From Hyphomicrobium sp. (GTDB lineage Bacteria; Pseudomonadota; Alphaproteobacteria; Rhizobiales; Hyphomicrobiaceae): DNA of 64,000 nucleotides. The notes under the pieces were generated by a model. The model ran no database searches. It was not told where the DNA came from and worked only from the letters and a program-made list of their open reading frames with translations. Shown here in pieces: positions 37,052-46,080 of the stretch. The stretch is from contig PERI01000005.1 of assembly GCA_002928515.1 (NCBI GenBank), forward strand, positions 172,963 through 236,962, written 5' to 3'. How positions within the stretch are numbered: position 1 is the stretch's first letter; each line of letters begins with the position of its first letter. A program made the translations under genes and the position numbers.

Positions 37052-38050
37052 TTGAGCGACCGGATCTCTAACGAAACAGAACTGATACAAACCTATCTTG
37101 CGCCTTTGGCGCGCGGTTGTGCTGGCGCTCTCGATCTATCCGATGATGCAGCATACATATCGCCCATCCCTGGCATGGATATAGTGATCTCAACCGATCC
37201 AATCCTTGCCGGTGTTCATTTCTTTGCCGATGACAACGCAAACGACATTGCTTGGAAAGCGTTGGCTGTGAACGTCTCTGATCTGGCGGCTAAGGGCGCC
37301 ATGCCAGTGGCCTATACCATGACGCTTGCGTTTCCCGATGCGCCTGAACGCGCGTGGATGGAAAGATTCGCCAGTGGTCTTGCGGCCGCTCAACAGGCGT
37401 TCGGTTGTCATCTGATTGGCGGCGACACGGATCGCACATCAGGCCCACTCGCAATTGGCATTACAGCGATCGGACAAGTACCAACCGGCAAGATGGTGCG
37501 AAGACGAGGCGCGCGAGCTGGCGATCATGTGTTCGTGACGGGCACCTTGGGCGATGCGGCGCTGGGATTGAAGTTGCGAAGTTCTGGTTCAATTTTTGGC
37601 GCGAAAGTTACGGATGAAGCAAAATCTTGGCTGATTGACCGCTATTTACGGCCTCAGCCTCGCCTCCAAATCTCGGCAGTTTTGCAGCGTTATGCGACAG
37701 CCGCCATGGATATATCTGACGGGTTTTTGAAAGACCTCCGACGGCTCTGCGGCCCACAAGGTATTGCCCTCACCTTTTCGGATTTGCCGCTATCGACATC
37801 TGCAAGACAAATCATCATGGCAGATATCGAGCAGCGGGCGTGCGTACTGGCCGGCGGCGATGATTATGAGATTTTGTTTTCAGTAATGGCAGCAGACAAA
37901 GCGGCCATGATGGCAGCGGCCTCATTATTAGGCGTCTGCATCAAGGAAGTTGGTGTGCTGCGCAACGAAAGCGAGATTCTCGTGCGCGATGACGAGGGCA
38001 ACGTGATTGAAGTTTCACAATCCGGCTATGACCATTTCAATTCATTGTGA
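37052..38050 (+). CDS. thiL: Thiamine-monophosphate kinase
   Basis: Phosphorylates thiamine monophosphate to the active cofactor. The 332-residue protein has LDLSDDAAYI, STDPILAGVHFF, NVSDLAAKGAMP, LIGGDTDRTSGPLAIGITAIG and CVLAGGDDYEILF. The apparent start is TTG at 37052, 50 nt after nusB, with a weak ribosome site. It closes the nrdR-rib-nusB cluster. A short GTGACG-CCG-CGTCAC hairpin overlaps its 3' end. Confidence 0.94.
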   Translation: MSDRISNETELIQTYLAPLARGCAGALDLSDDAAYISPIPGMDIVISTDPILAGVHFFADDNANDIAWKALAVNVSDLAAKGAMPVAYTMTLAFPDAPERAWMERFASGLAAAQQAFGCHLIGGDTDRTSGPLAIGITAIGQVPTGKMVRRRGARAGDHVFVTGTLGDAALGLKLRSSGSIFGAKVTDEAKSWLIDRYLRPQPRLQISAVLQRYATAAMDISDGFLKDLRRLCGPQGIALTFSDLPLSTSARQIIMADIEQRACVLAGGDDYEILFSVMAADKAAMMAAASLLGVCIKEVGVLRNESEILVRDDEGNVIEVSQSGYDHFNSL

Positions 38051-38359
38051 CGCCGCGTCACGGTGCCGCCAATCGATTCGATAATTCCATAAAGATTGTG
38101 GACTGTTTTCGGCTTAGATTGCCCCATGAGGACGTAGTCGATGAGCTATTCGCAGCGGATTTGCCACAGCAACAACATTCCTATCAAAACTGTCATGGTG
38201 CCATCTAGAAAATTGCCAATGTTTGGCCATATGCGTGACAGAAAGAAGTAACCGATGCGGCGAGATGCGATCTCATCGCTGTAAGTTGAAAATGAACTGC
38301 TTAATGTATGCGCTCACACTTACGACATTGCGCATGCCTTTGGCAGCTGGACAGGTGGA
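38051..38359. other. Gene-free stretch before the second L,D-transpeptidase
   Basis: About 310 nt. Apart from the small hairpin at the thiL stop I see no gene, repeat or clear regulatory site. The promoter of the transpeptidase should lie in its right half. Confidence 0.5.
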
Positions 38360-39763
38360 ATGATCAAGCTTCTCATCTCGGTTCTTTCGCACGCAAGTGT
38401 GCGCCTGCGCGATTTTGGTATCTTTGCACTACTCATGGTCTTTGGGTTCGCAATCTTCGGCGCGATATTCATGAAGTCAGCGCAAGCGCAATCCAATTGG
38501 TTCGATGGCATTCAAGGCGGTGGCGCGACTGATTTTACCGGACGAGGCAATTCGCGCCGGAGTTCTGATGAACGCCCTGAACGGCAACCTGAAGTCCTTA
38601 ACGACCTTCGGCCCGATGCCACACCGCTTCGCAGTGATGTGATGTTGGATGCAGTAGCAGGAGCTATCACGCGCTATCAGGACATCGTTGCCCGCGGAGG
38701 GTGGCCAATTGTGCCACCCGGACGCTTGATGCGTGTCAATGAAGATGATCCACGCGTTCCCATTTTGCGCAAGCGGCTCCGCGTCAGCGGTGATCTTTCT
38801 GCTAAAAGTTCGGTTTACAGTTCCGAGACATTCGATTCTGAACTTGAAGAAGCTGTGAAAAAATTTCAAACGCGTCATGGCTTGCGCCCTACCGGACGGA
38901 TTGAACGATCGGTTTATCCAGTCTTGAACGTCACCGCAGAGCAGCGTCTCGCACAATTGACGCTCAATCTTGATCGGTTGCGAAATTTGATGAGTGGCGG
39001 TAACGAGCAACGCTACGTGCTTGTCAACGTACCAGCGTTCCAACTGGAAGCTGTTGACGGTTTCGACGTGCAATTACGCCATCGCGTGATTGTCGGGCGT
39101 CCCGGCCGTGATACGCCAGATGTTCGCACAGTCATCAAGGCATTAAACTTTTTCCCATTCTGGCGCGTGCCCGAGAGTATCGCAACTCTGGACCTCGTGC
39201 CTTTGGTTCGCAAGCAACCCGATTATCTTTTGAACGAAGGCATTCGCGTGTTCGACGGTTATAACGGCCCCGAACTCGAACGCTCGACGATTGATTGGTA
39301 CAGCCCACAGGTCAGCAATTATAAGTTCAAGCAAGATCCAGGTGAGAAGAATGCACTAGGATTGGTGCGGCTAGACATGTCGAACGAGCACGGCGTTTAT
39401 CTCCATGACACGCCATTGAAAAAGCTATTCGACCAGCGCAGCAGACCGTTCAGCGCTGGATGCGTGCGCGTACAAGACGTATTTCAGCTCGCCGAATGGT
39501 TGGCCAGATTTGAACCCGGTTGGGAGCAAGCAGGCCAGGTGCAGCGAATCCTCGAGGGCGGACAGGCTGTCGATGTGACGCTCACACGTCCAGTGCCCGT
39601 GCATTTCGCATACATCACAGCATGGGCCGAACCATCGAATGGTCGAGTCGAATTTCGCCCGGACATCTATGGTCGCGATGGAGCAGCCATGCGCGGTAAT
39701 GACCATATCAGTGATGTTGATGATGCTCCGCCGGCAGCAGACGCGGCGGCACTCGCACCATAA
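38360..39763 (+). CDS. Second L,D-transpeptidase with peptidoglycan-binding domain
   Basis: A 467-residue paralogue of the LdtP-type enzyme at 26663, with matching blocks (YQDIVARGGWP, LRKRLRVSGDL, VKKFQTRHGLRPTGRI, RYVLVNVPAFQLEAV). The catalytic part has YLHDTPLKKLFDQ and RPFSAGCVRVQ (Cys near 367). The N-terminus has a hydrophobic segment at about 20-44 and an AQA-type cleavage site. The C-terminal 40 residues are acidic and Ala-rich and absent from the paralogue. No ldtR-like regulator is adjacent. Confidence 0.92.
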   Translation: MIKLLISVLSHASVRLRDFGIFALLMVFGFAIFGAIFMKSAQAQSNWFDGIQGGGATDFTGRGNSRRSSDERPERQPEVLNDLRPDATPLRSDVMLDAVAGAITRYQDIVARGGWPIVPPGRLMRVNEDDPRVPILRKRLRVSGDLSAKSSVYSSETFDSELEEAVKKFQTRHGLRPTGRIERSVYPVLNVTAEQRLAQLTLNLDRLRNLMSGGNEQRYVLVNVPAFQLEAVDGFDVQLRHRVIVGRPGRDTPDVRTVIKALNFFPFWRVPESIATLDLVPLVRKQPDYLLNEGIRVFDGYNGPELERSTIDWYSPQVSNYKFKQDPGEKNALGLVRLDMSNEHGVYLHDTPLKKLFDQRSRPFSAGCVRVQDVFQLAEWLARFEPGWEQAGQVQRILEGGQAVDVTLTRPVPVHFAYITAWAEPSNGRVEFRPDIYGRDGAAMRGNDHISDVDDAPPAADAAALAP

Positions 39764-39845
39764 CATCCATGGGCCGTTAACGTTTTACTAACCAAGCGAC
39801 GCTACCGCTTGAACGAGCTTTTGCGCGTTCGAGGATGATCAGATC

Positions 39846-40724
39846 ATGGCTAAGTATTGGATCGCCATCGCCTTGACAGTATGGGCAACCGCAGCAGAGG
39901 CAGTTCCAGCTTACAAAATTGTCAGCGAAGATCTCCAAGCCGGAAGTAAATCTATATCGGTGCGCATTGATAGCCGGCTTAATGAGGCGGACTTAGCATC
40001 TCTTGCGGATACTCTTCACCGACAGAAAGCTCCTGATAAAACAGCATTACTGGTCAAATATTATCTGCCAGCCATGCCTTTAAACGACGCGCCCTGGGCT
40101 GTTGTCAATTATGCACCGAACCGTAGCGTCACAATCAATGGTCTGAGACTTGATGAGGAAGAAGCTTTTCGCGCTAAAGTGGAAAGTGATACGCGCAACA
40201 TCCTCGGTGTATGGCTGACATCACCACCCGCAGTTCCTGGCAAGTTGACGATCTGGCGTGAAACTAACCGCAACATCTATGCCGAATGGCAACTGCGTAA
40301 CGGGACTAAAACCATTGATCAACTCGTCGAAACCCGTTCGCAACGTGGACGGCGCTACAACATAGTTGGCGCGGACGGGGCGTATTATCTCGGGCTATGG
40401 AATGGTGCTTTAGAGCTTGGCGATAAAGACAACGTTATTGCCATAGCTGAGCGGCTAAAATTTGATAAATCGAAAGCACTATTACCATTGGCAGCTTCGG
40501 CACGAGAACCTGCCCCTTCCACGTTGCCATCATCGACGAATGCGACCGATGTAAACGCAAAGGCTGGTCCGAGTACTCTGGCAGCAGCAGCCGCAGCGAG
40601 TGAGACGCCACCAGTCATCGTCCCAAAACCAATACGGCGCAAACCTAAATCGGCAACTTTGCCAAAAGTTGATCTTGCCAATCGCTCCGTGCGCGAAATG
40701 CTCGAAGCTTCGCTCGGAAAATAA
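39846..40724 (+). CDS. Exported hypothetical protein
   Basis: A 292-residue protein with a signal peptide (MAKYWIAIALTVWATAAEA). The N-terminal domain (about 20-125) has KIVSEDLQAGSKSISVRIDSRL and VKYYLPAMPLNDAPWAVVNY, a pattern I recall in uncharacterised rhizobial exported proteins. Residues about 210-270 are a Ala/Pro/Ser/Thr-rich linker. The tail is basic (KPIRRKPKS) then ends VREMLEASLGK. Function unknown. It converges with the Lrp-type gene. Confidence 0.7.
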   Translation: MAKYWIAIALTVWATAAEAVPAYKIVSEDLQAGSKSISVRIDSRLNEADLASLADTLHRQKAPDKTALLVKYYLPAMPLNDAPWAVVNYAPNRSVTINGLRLDEEEAFRAKVESDTRNILGVWLTSPPAVPGKLTIWRETNRNIYAEWQLRNGTKTIDQLVETRSQRGRRYNIVGADGAYYLGLWNGALELGDKDNVIAIAERLKFDKSKALLPLAASAREPAPSTLPSSTNATDVNAKAGPSTLAAAAAASETPPVIVPKPIRRKPKSATLPKVDLANRSVREMLEASLGK

Positions 40725-40736
40725 GCAGCGCCATTG

Positions 40737-41207
40737 TCACGGGTTGAGACATGTTACTGGCAACGCGCGGCTCGCCACTTCGCGCAACGCGAAACTCGAT
40801 CTCAGTCTTGCAACGCCCGGCAATCGGGACAGTTCTTCTTTGTGGATGCGCTCGAAGTCGGCAAGATCGCGCGCGAGCACGGTCAGGATGTAATCGTCCT
40901 CGCCTGACATCAAATGACATGACACGACAGAGGGTGCAGCGGTCACAGCCTTCTCGAATGAAGCCAGCAATTCTTCATTTTGGCTTTTGAGACTGATCTG
41001 CACGATCACCGTCATCGTCAACCCGAGCGCTTTGCGGCTCACGCGCGCCTGATAGCCCTCAATGACGCCTGAATCCTCCAGGGCGCGTATGCGCCGTGCA
41101 ATGGCGGTGGCAGACAACGGCACGCGCTCAGCTAGATCGACTTGGCTCAAACGGCCGTCGAGCACCAGCTCAGAGAGGATGGCTTTATCAAGCGCGTCCA
41201 TGTTCAT
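40737..41207 (-). CDS. Lrp/AsnC-family regulator, probable regulator of ald
   Basis: A 156-residue regulator: winged helix (LDKAILSELVLDGRLSQVDLAERVPLSATAIARRIRALEDSGVIEGYQA) followed by a RAM/AsnC ligand-binding domain (VIVQISLKSQ...VVSCHLMSGEDDYILTVLARDLADFERI). It is divergent from alanine dehydrogenase across 156 nt, the usual place for an Lrp-type activator of ald. Direct repeats next to its start codon could be its binding sites. Confidence 0.93.
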   Translation of the reverse strand: MNMDALDKAILSELVLDGRLSQVDLAERVPLSATAIARRIRALEDSGVIEGYQARVSRKALGLTMTVIVQISLKSQNEELLASFEKAVTAAPSVVSCHLMSGEDDYILTVLARDLADFERIHKEELSRLPGVARLRSSFALREVASRALPVTCLNP

Positions 41208-41209
41208 AT

Positions 41210-41254
41210 ACGCAGATTATCAGAACAAAATATATATTCAACGCAGATAATCAA
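41210..41254. promoter_or_regulatory. Direct repeats in the lrp-ald intergenic region
   Basis: ACGCAGATTATCAG (41210-41223) and ACGCAGATAATCAA (41241-41254) differ at two positions and start 31 bp apart, three helical turns. Such phased repeats suit an Lrp-type octamer. The first begins 3 nt from the regulator start codon, so binding would also repress the regulator. Confidence 0.55.
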
Positions 41255-41312
41255 TAAAAATGACTGACTCGAGTTTATTCTTTGCAGAGAAAGCGCATCT
41301 GAAATTTGATAT

Positions 41313-41325
41313 TCTACACTGTAGA
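41313..41325. promoter_or_regulatory. Palindrome TCTACA-C-TGTAGA before ald
   Basis: A perfect 6+1+6 palindrome centred 45 nt before the ald start codon and next to a possible -35 element, TTGATA. The same two arms occur at 57579-57591 in front of the TetR gene, with G as the central base. Confidence 0.55.
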
Positions 41326-41363
41326 TTAACTCGCATATCGCGAACGATTGAGGGATCGAAATC

Positions 41364-42488
41364 ATGCGCATCGGGGTGCCGACGGAAATCAAGAGCAACG
41401 AGTTTCGCGTTGGACTGGTGCCGGGATCAGTGCGCGAGCTGGTTGCGCGCGGACACGAAGTGTTTGTTCAGTCAGGTGCAGGCGCGGGCATTTTTGCAGA
41501 TGATGCGGATTATCAAAAAGCCGGTGCCATCGTTGTACCGACAGCGGAAGCCATATTCAACGAAGGCGAAATGATCGTCAAAGTAAAAGAGCCTCAGGCG
41601 GTCGAATGGCAGCGTCTGAAGCCACATCACATCCTGTTTACATACCTGCATCTTGCACCCGATGCAGCTCAAGCGATTGGCTTGATGCAGTCGGGCGCCG
41701 CCGCTATCGCTTACGAAACCGTCACCGATGCCAACGGTGGCTTGCCTTTGCTGGCACCGATGAGCGAAGTCGCAGGACGATTGTCTATTGAAGCAGCAGC
41801 GCTGGCGCTGCGTCGGCCGAGCGGCGGACGCGGCGTGCTGATGGGCGGCGTACCGGGTGTGAAGCCTGCAAAAGTTGTCGTGCTCGGTGGTGGCGTTGTT
41901 GGCACACATGCAGCCCGCATGGCGTCAGGCCTTGGTGCGGACGTCACAATCATTGATCGCTCGCTGCCACGCTTGCGTCAGTTGGACGAATTGTTTGAAG
42001 GGCGCGTCAAAACCTTGGCATCAACAATGGAAACCGTTGAAAGCGAAGTACTTGCGGCTGATGTTGTCATCGGAGCCGTACTTGTCGCAGGCGCAAGCGC
42101 ACCCAAGCTCGTCACGCGCGCCATGCTCAAAAATATGAAGCGCGGCGCAGTGTTGGTTGACGTGTCGATCGATCAAGGGGGGTGCTTTGAAGCCTCGCGT
42201 CCCACAACACATGCAGCGCCCACGTTCGAAGTCGATGGTGTCATTCATTATTGCGTCGCCAACATGCCAGGCGCAGTCCCAATGACATCGGCACAAGCAT
42301 TGAATAACGCGACTTTACCGTATGTGATGAAGCTTGCCGATTCTGGACTGGCAGCGTTCGACCGAGATCCACATTTAGCGGCCGGACTGAACGTCAAGGA
42401 CGGACGCATCATGCACGCATCGGTCGCAGCGTCTTTAGGCTTCGATAGTCTGGACGGCTCACACGCCTTTCGCATCGCTGCGGAATAA
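41364..42488 (+). CDS. ald: Alanine dehydrogenase
   Basis: NAD-dependent conversion of L-alanine to pyruvate and ammonia. The 374-residue protein shows MRIGVPTEIKSNEFRVGL, VKVKEPQAVEW, LFTYLHLAPD, the nucleotide-binding VVVLGGGVVGTHAARMA and the closing VANMPGAVPMTSAQALNNATLPYV. It has its own promoter region opposite an Lrp-type gene and ends at a strong terminator. In context it could recycle the alanine made by the pyruvate-dependent aminotransferases at 44712 and 55837. Confidence 0.96.
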   Translation: MRIGVPTEIKSNEFRVGLVPGSVRELVARGHEVFVQSGAGAGIFADDADYQKAGAIVVPTAEAIFNEGEMIVKVKEPQAVEWQRLKPHHILFTYLHLAPDAAQAIGLMQSGAAAIAYETVTDANGGLPLLAPMSEVAGRLSIEAAALALRRPSGGRGVLMGGVPGVKPAKVVVLGGGVVGTHAARMASGLGADVTIIDRSLPRLRQLDELFEGRVKTLASTMETVESEVLAADVVIGAVLVAGASAPKLVTRAMLKNMKRGAVLVDVSIDQGGCFEASRPTTHAAPTFEVDGVIHYCVANMPGAVPMTSAQALNNATLPYVMKLADSGLAAFDRDPHLAAGLNVKDGRIMHASVAASLGFDSLDGSHAFRIAAE

Positions 42489-42563
42489 AGTTTAGGAACC
42501 CCCGTGCATCTGGATGTCCCTTTTCCAGAGCACATGATGCCAAGCGCCTAAATGCGCATGGCA

Positions 42564-42600
42564 AAGCCGACCGCTTCCCCCCAAGCGGTCGGCTTAATTT
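42564..42600 (+). terminator. Rho-independent terminator of ald
   Basis: A perfect 13-bp stem, AAGCCGACCGCTT / AAGCGGTCGGCTT, with six C in the loop, followed by AATTTT. It lies between the convergent ald and Asn/Gly-rich protein genes and may serve both. Confidence 0.9.
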
Positions 42601-42612
42601 TGGGCGACTAAA

Positions 42613-43038
42613 TCAGCACTGGCGATCCAACTTGCGGCACGCCCAATTGGAACCCTCATCACATTTGCGTTCCAGGCGTCGGCAGCTATAGCCACCATTT
42701 CCACCGCGACGATCATCGCGATTGCTGGCGTTCGCGGCAGCCGCGAGACCCAAGATCAATGCGGCTGCGCCGACTGCCGTTGCAGTTTTTGAACCACCAC
42801 GATTACGTCTGTTATTGTTGGAAGAATTGCCGCCGCCGCCATTGTTCGAATTTTTAAATTTCTTGTTATTCGATTGAACAACTTGGCGCTGGGACGTTAC
42901 GTTAGAAAGCCCATCAGCAGCGGCCTTTACACCAGCAGGGCTGATCATCCCGCCAGCAGTAGCTGAAGGGCTTTGCAAACCAATGAATGTCGAAAAAGCG
43001 ATAGCGACTGTCAATGACAGTGCTTTGGGAAGTGCCAT
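42613..43038 (-). CDS. Exported Asn/Gly-rich small protein with Cys-rich tail
   Basis: A 141-residue protein: signal peptide (MALPKALSLTVAIAFSTFIGLQSPSATAGG), an Asn/Ser/Gly/Arg-rich spacer at about 60-82, one hydrophobic stretch (ATAVGAAALILGLAAAANA, about 85-104), and a tail with four cysteines (YSCRRLERKCDEGSNWACRKLDRQC) that could form two disulfides. Family not recognised. The terminal CRRLERKC and CRKLDRQC look like a small internal duplication. Confidence 0.7.
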   Translation of the reverse strand: MALPKALSLTVAIAFSTFIGLQSPSATAGGMISPAGVKAAADGLSNVTSQRQVVQSNNKKFKNSNNGGGGNSSNNNRRNRGGSKTATAVGAAALILGLAAAANASNRDDRRGGNGGYSCRRLERKCDEGSNWACRKLDRQC

Positions 43039-43164
43039 ACGTCAAACTCCTGAAAAAACTGGCTAAGACGGGAGAGACGTTAGGGTCAGACCGTGCATAA
43101 GTCACGACAATACGCGCTGCCTAATTATACAGCGTTTTTCTCAGCCGTTCGCAAATAAGACCCG

Positions 43165-44661
43165 CTATTTCAAACTCGGAAAATTGAACTCCGCACCTTT
43201 CCGGATGCCGGTCGGCCAACGCGCTGTCACAGTTTTGATGCGCGTATAAAACCGCACGCCTTCAGGCCCATAAATGGCGTGATCGCCAAACAGCGAGCGC
43301 TTCCATCCACCAAAAGAATGATAGGCGACCGGTACCGGCAACGGCACGTTAATCCCCACCATGCCAACTTCGATTTTGTCGGCAAAGGCGCGCGCCGCAT
43401 CGCCATCGCGCGTAAATATCGCCGTGCCGTTTCCGTATTCGTGCGTGTTGATGAGATCGGCCGCTTCGTCGTAGCTCTCAGCGCGCACGACAGAAAGTAC
43501 AGGTCCGAAGATTTCTTGACGGTAGATCGCCATGTCGCGCGTCACACGATCAAACAACGAGCCACCTATGAAATATCCGTTCTCATATCCCTGCAATTGC
43601 AAGCCGCGACCATCGACAACTAAGTCAGCGCCTTCGGCAACGCCCAGGTCGATCAAGCCGGAGATACGTCGCTTGGCTTCCAGCGTAATGACGGGACCCA
43701 TTTCGGTTTGTGCGTCCGATGCCGGGCCAACTTTCAGCGCGCGCACTTTCGGCGCCAGCGCTTCGACAAGTCGATCGGCGGTTTTCTCCCCAACCGGCAC
43801 GGCGACCGAAATCGCCATGCAGCGCTCTCCTGCCGAGCCATAGCCAGCCCCCATGAGCGCATCGACGGCTTGATCCATGTCAGCGTCTGGCATGACAATC
43901 ATGTGGTTCTTAGCGCCGCCAAGAGCCTGCACGCGCTTTCCGGCTGCCGTACCGCGCGCGTAAATATATTCGGCAATGGGTGTCGAGCCGACGAACGACA
44001 CGGCTGCAATGTCTGGGGAATCTAGGATCGCATCGACGGCGGACTTATCGCCATGCACGACATTAAAAACACCTGGCGGCAAGCCCGCTTCTTGAAACAG
44101 CTCCCATAGCAGCATCGGCGCACTGGGATCGCGCTCGGACGGCTTGAGGATAAACGTGTTGCCGCAAGCAATGGCAACGGGAAACATCCACATCGGCACC
44201 ATGGCTGGAAAGTTGAATGGCGTAATCCCTGCGACGACGCCGAGCGGCTGGCGGTCTGACCAAGAGTCGATATCCGGGCCAACGTTACGGCTGAATTCGC
44301 CTTTCAACAGATGCGGTATGCCACAAGCGAAATCGACAACGTCAATGCCGCGTTGCAGTTCGCCGAGTGCATCTGCGTGCGTTTTCCCGTGCTCGTTGGA
44401 AATCGCACGGGCAATTTTGTCTGCGTTGGCTTCGAGAAGCTCTTTGAATTTGAAGATCGGTTTGATGCGCTTGAGCGGCGGTGTGGCACCCCACGCAGTG
44501 CTTGCAGCCTTAGCTATAGCAATGGCCGCATTGACGTCGTCTCGTGTCGAGAGTGGCAATGTTGCGATTTGCTCACCCGTCGCGGGGTTAAAAACAGCGC
44601 TCGTGCGCGTCGATGCTGACGTGACCTTACGACCGTCGATGGCATTTTGAATGGTCAACAT
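43165..44661 (-). CDS. mmsA: CoA-acylating methylmalonate/malonate-semialdehyde dehydrogenase
   Basis: A 498-residue aldehyde dehydrogenase of the CoA-dependent MmsA group. It turns methylmalonate semialdehyde to propionyl-CoA, or malonate semialdehyde to acetyl-CoA. Motifs: [68 protein letters not shown] and the catalytic [18 protein letters not shown]. It lies 50 nt downstream of the beta-alanine:pyruvate aminotransferase gene, so here the malonate-semialdehyde role is likely. Confidence 0.95.
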   Translation of the reverse strand: MLTIQNAIDGRKVTSASTRTSAVFNPATGEQIATLPLSTRDDVNAAIAIAKAASTAWGATPPLKRIKPIFKFKELLEANADKIARAISNEHGKTHADALGELQRGIDVVDFACGIPHLLKGEFSRNVGPDIDSWSDRQPLGVVAGITPFNFPAMVPMWMFPVAIACGNTFILKPSERDPSAPMLLWELFQEAGLPPGVFNVVHGDKSAVDAILDSPDIAAVSFVGSTPIAEYIYARGTAAGKRVQALGGAKNHMIVMPDADMDQAVDALMGAGYGSAGERCMAISVAVPVGEKTADRLVEALAPKVRALKVGPASDAQTEMGPVITLEAKRRISGLIDLGVAEGADLVVDGRGLQLQGYENGYFIGGSLFDRVTRDMAIYRQEIFGPVLSVVRAESYDEAADLINTHEYGNGTAIFTRDGDAARAFADKIEVGMVGINVPLPVPVAYHSFGGWKRSLFGDHAIYGPEGVRFYTRIKTVTARWPTGIRKGAEFNFPSLK

Positions 44662-44711
44662 AACAATTGATCTCGCAATAAAGTACTCGACATCAGCCGT
44701 GACGCGAGGGG

Positions 44712-46034
44712 TCAGTTCGTCGTTTTCAGTACCATCGTCAAAGTATCGAACAGTTCGTCGATTTCAGATTTCGAAATAATGAGTGGCGGCGACAGCGCGA
44801 TGATATCGCCGGTCTGGCGCACAAGCAGATTGTGCTCAAAGGCTTTGACGAAACGATCGTAGGCGCGCTTCGTCGGTTCACCCGGCACGGGGTCGAATTC
44901 GATCGCGCCGACAAGGCCGATATTGCGAATATCGATGATATGCGGCAGTCCGCGGAGGGCATGCACGCGCTCTTCCCAATAAGTCGCTAGTTCACTTGCG
45001 CGCGTCAGCAAGCCCTCATCCTGATAGGTGTCGAGTGTGCCAATGGAGGCCGCACAAGCCATGGGATGGCCTGAATACGTATAGCCATGGAAGAAATCGA
45101 TCACCCATTCAGGACCGGTCATGAAGGCGTCGTGGATTTTCGATTTCACAAATACGGCGCCCATAGGGATTGTACCGTTCGTCACTCCCTTAGCCGTCGT
45201 GATGATATCCGGCGAAATACCGAAATAGTCGGAGCCGAATGCTGTACCCAAACGACCGAACGCAGTGATGACTTCGTCCGCAATCAGAAGTATGTCGTGC
45301 TTCGCGCAGATTGCTTGAAGGCGCTGCAAATACCCTTTCGGCGGAATAAGCACGCCCGTCGAGCAGGCCACCGGCTCGACAATGACGGCGGCAATGGTGG
45401 ACGCGTCATGTAGTGCGACGAGCCTTTCGAGATCGTCGGCAAGTTCCGCACCATGTTCAGGCACGCCGCGCGAATAAGCATTGCGTGCCAAGTCGTGCGT
45501 GTGCCTCAAGTGATCGACACCAGCAACATGCGAGCCGAACATTTTACGATTGTTGGCAATGCCGCCGACCGCAGTGCCGCCAAAGTTCACGCCGTGATAT
45601 CCCCGCTCGCGGCCGATCAGACGAACTTTTGAGGCGTTGCCTTTGACGCGGTGATAGGCCAGCGCCATTTTGAGCGCGGTCTCAACTGATTCAGATCCCG
45701 AGTTCGTGAAAAACACATGATCGAAGCCTTCGGGCGCAATACTTGTCAGGCGCGTCGCGCATTCAAAAGCCCGCGTATGTCCCATCTGGAAAGTGCCCGC
45801 AAAATCGAGCGTTGCGGCCTGCTTTTGAATGGCTTCGACAATTTTTGGGCGGCAGTGCCCGGCATTCACACACCACAGGCCAGACGTGCCGTCGAGCACG
45901 CGACGGCCATCGTCGGTGATGTAGTGCATGCGCTCAGCACCGACGAAAAGGCGTGGAGCTTTTTTGAATTGCCGATTGGCAGAGAACGGCATCCAAAAGG
46001 CGGCGAGGTCGTTAGGTTTGGTCTGGACGTTCAT
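44712..46034 (-). CDS. Beta-alanine:pyruvate aminotransferase (class III)
   Basis: A 440-residue class III PLP aminotransferase. N-terminal [20 protein letters not shown] and [20 protein letters not shown], then [54 protein letters not shown] and the PLP lysine in [16 protein letters not shown] match omega-amino-acid:pyruvate aminotransferases. Product malonate semialdehyde would pass to MmsA encoded next. Alanine is the other product. It follows gabT on the same strand. Confidence 0.92.
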   Translation of the reverse strand: MNVQTKPNDLAAFWMPFSANRQFKKAPRLFVGAERMHYITDDGRRVLDGTSGLWCVNAGHCRPKIVEAIQKQAATLDFAGTFQMGHTRAFECATRLTSIAPEGFDHVFFTNSGSESVETALKMALAYHRVKGNASKVRLIGRERGYHGVNFGGTAVGGIANNRKMFGSHVAGVDHLRHTHDLARNAYSRGVPEHGAELADDLERLVALHDASTIAAVIVEPVACSTGVLIPPKGYLQRLQAICAKHDILLIADEVITAFGRLGTAFGSDYFGISPDIITTAKGVTNGTIPMGAVFVKSKIHDAFMTGPEWVIDFFHGYTYSGHPMACAASIGTLDTYQDEGLLTRASELATYWEERVHALRGLPHIIDIRNIGLVGAIEFDPVPGEPTKRAYDRFVKAFEHNLLVRQTGDIIALSPPLIISKSEIDELFDTLTMVLKTTN

Positions 46035-46080
46035 GTCGAGTGCCTCAGAGCAGATATGAGTCAGATTAGAAAGCTATGTT

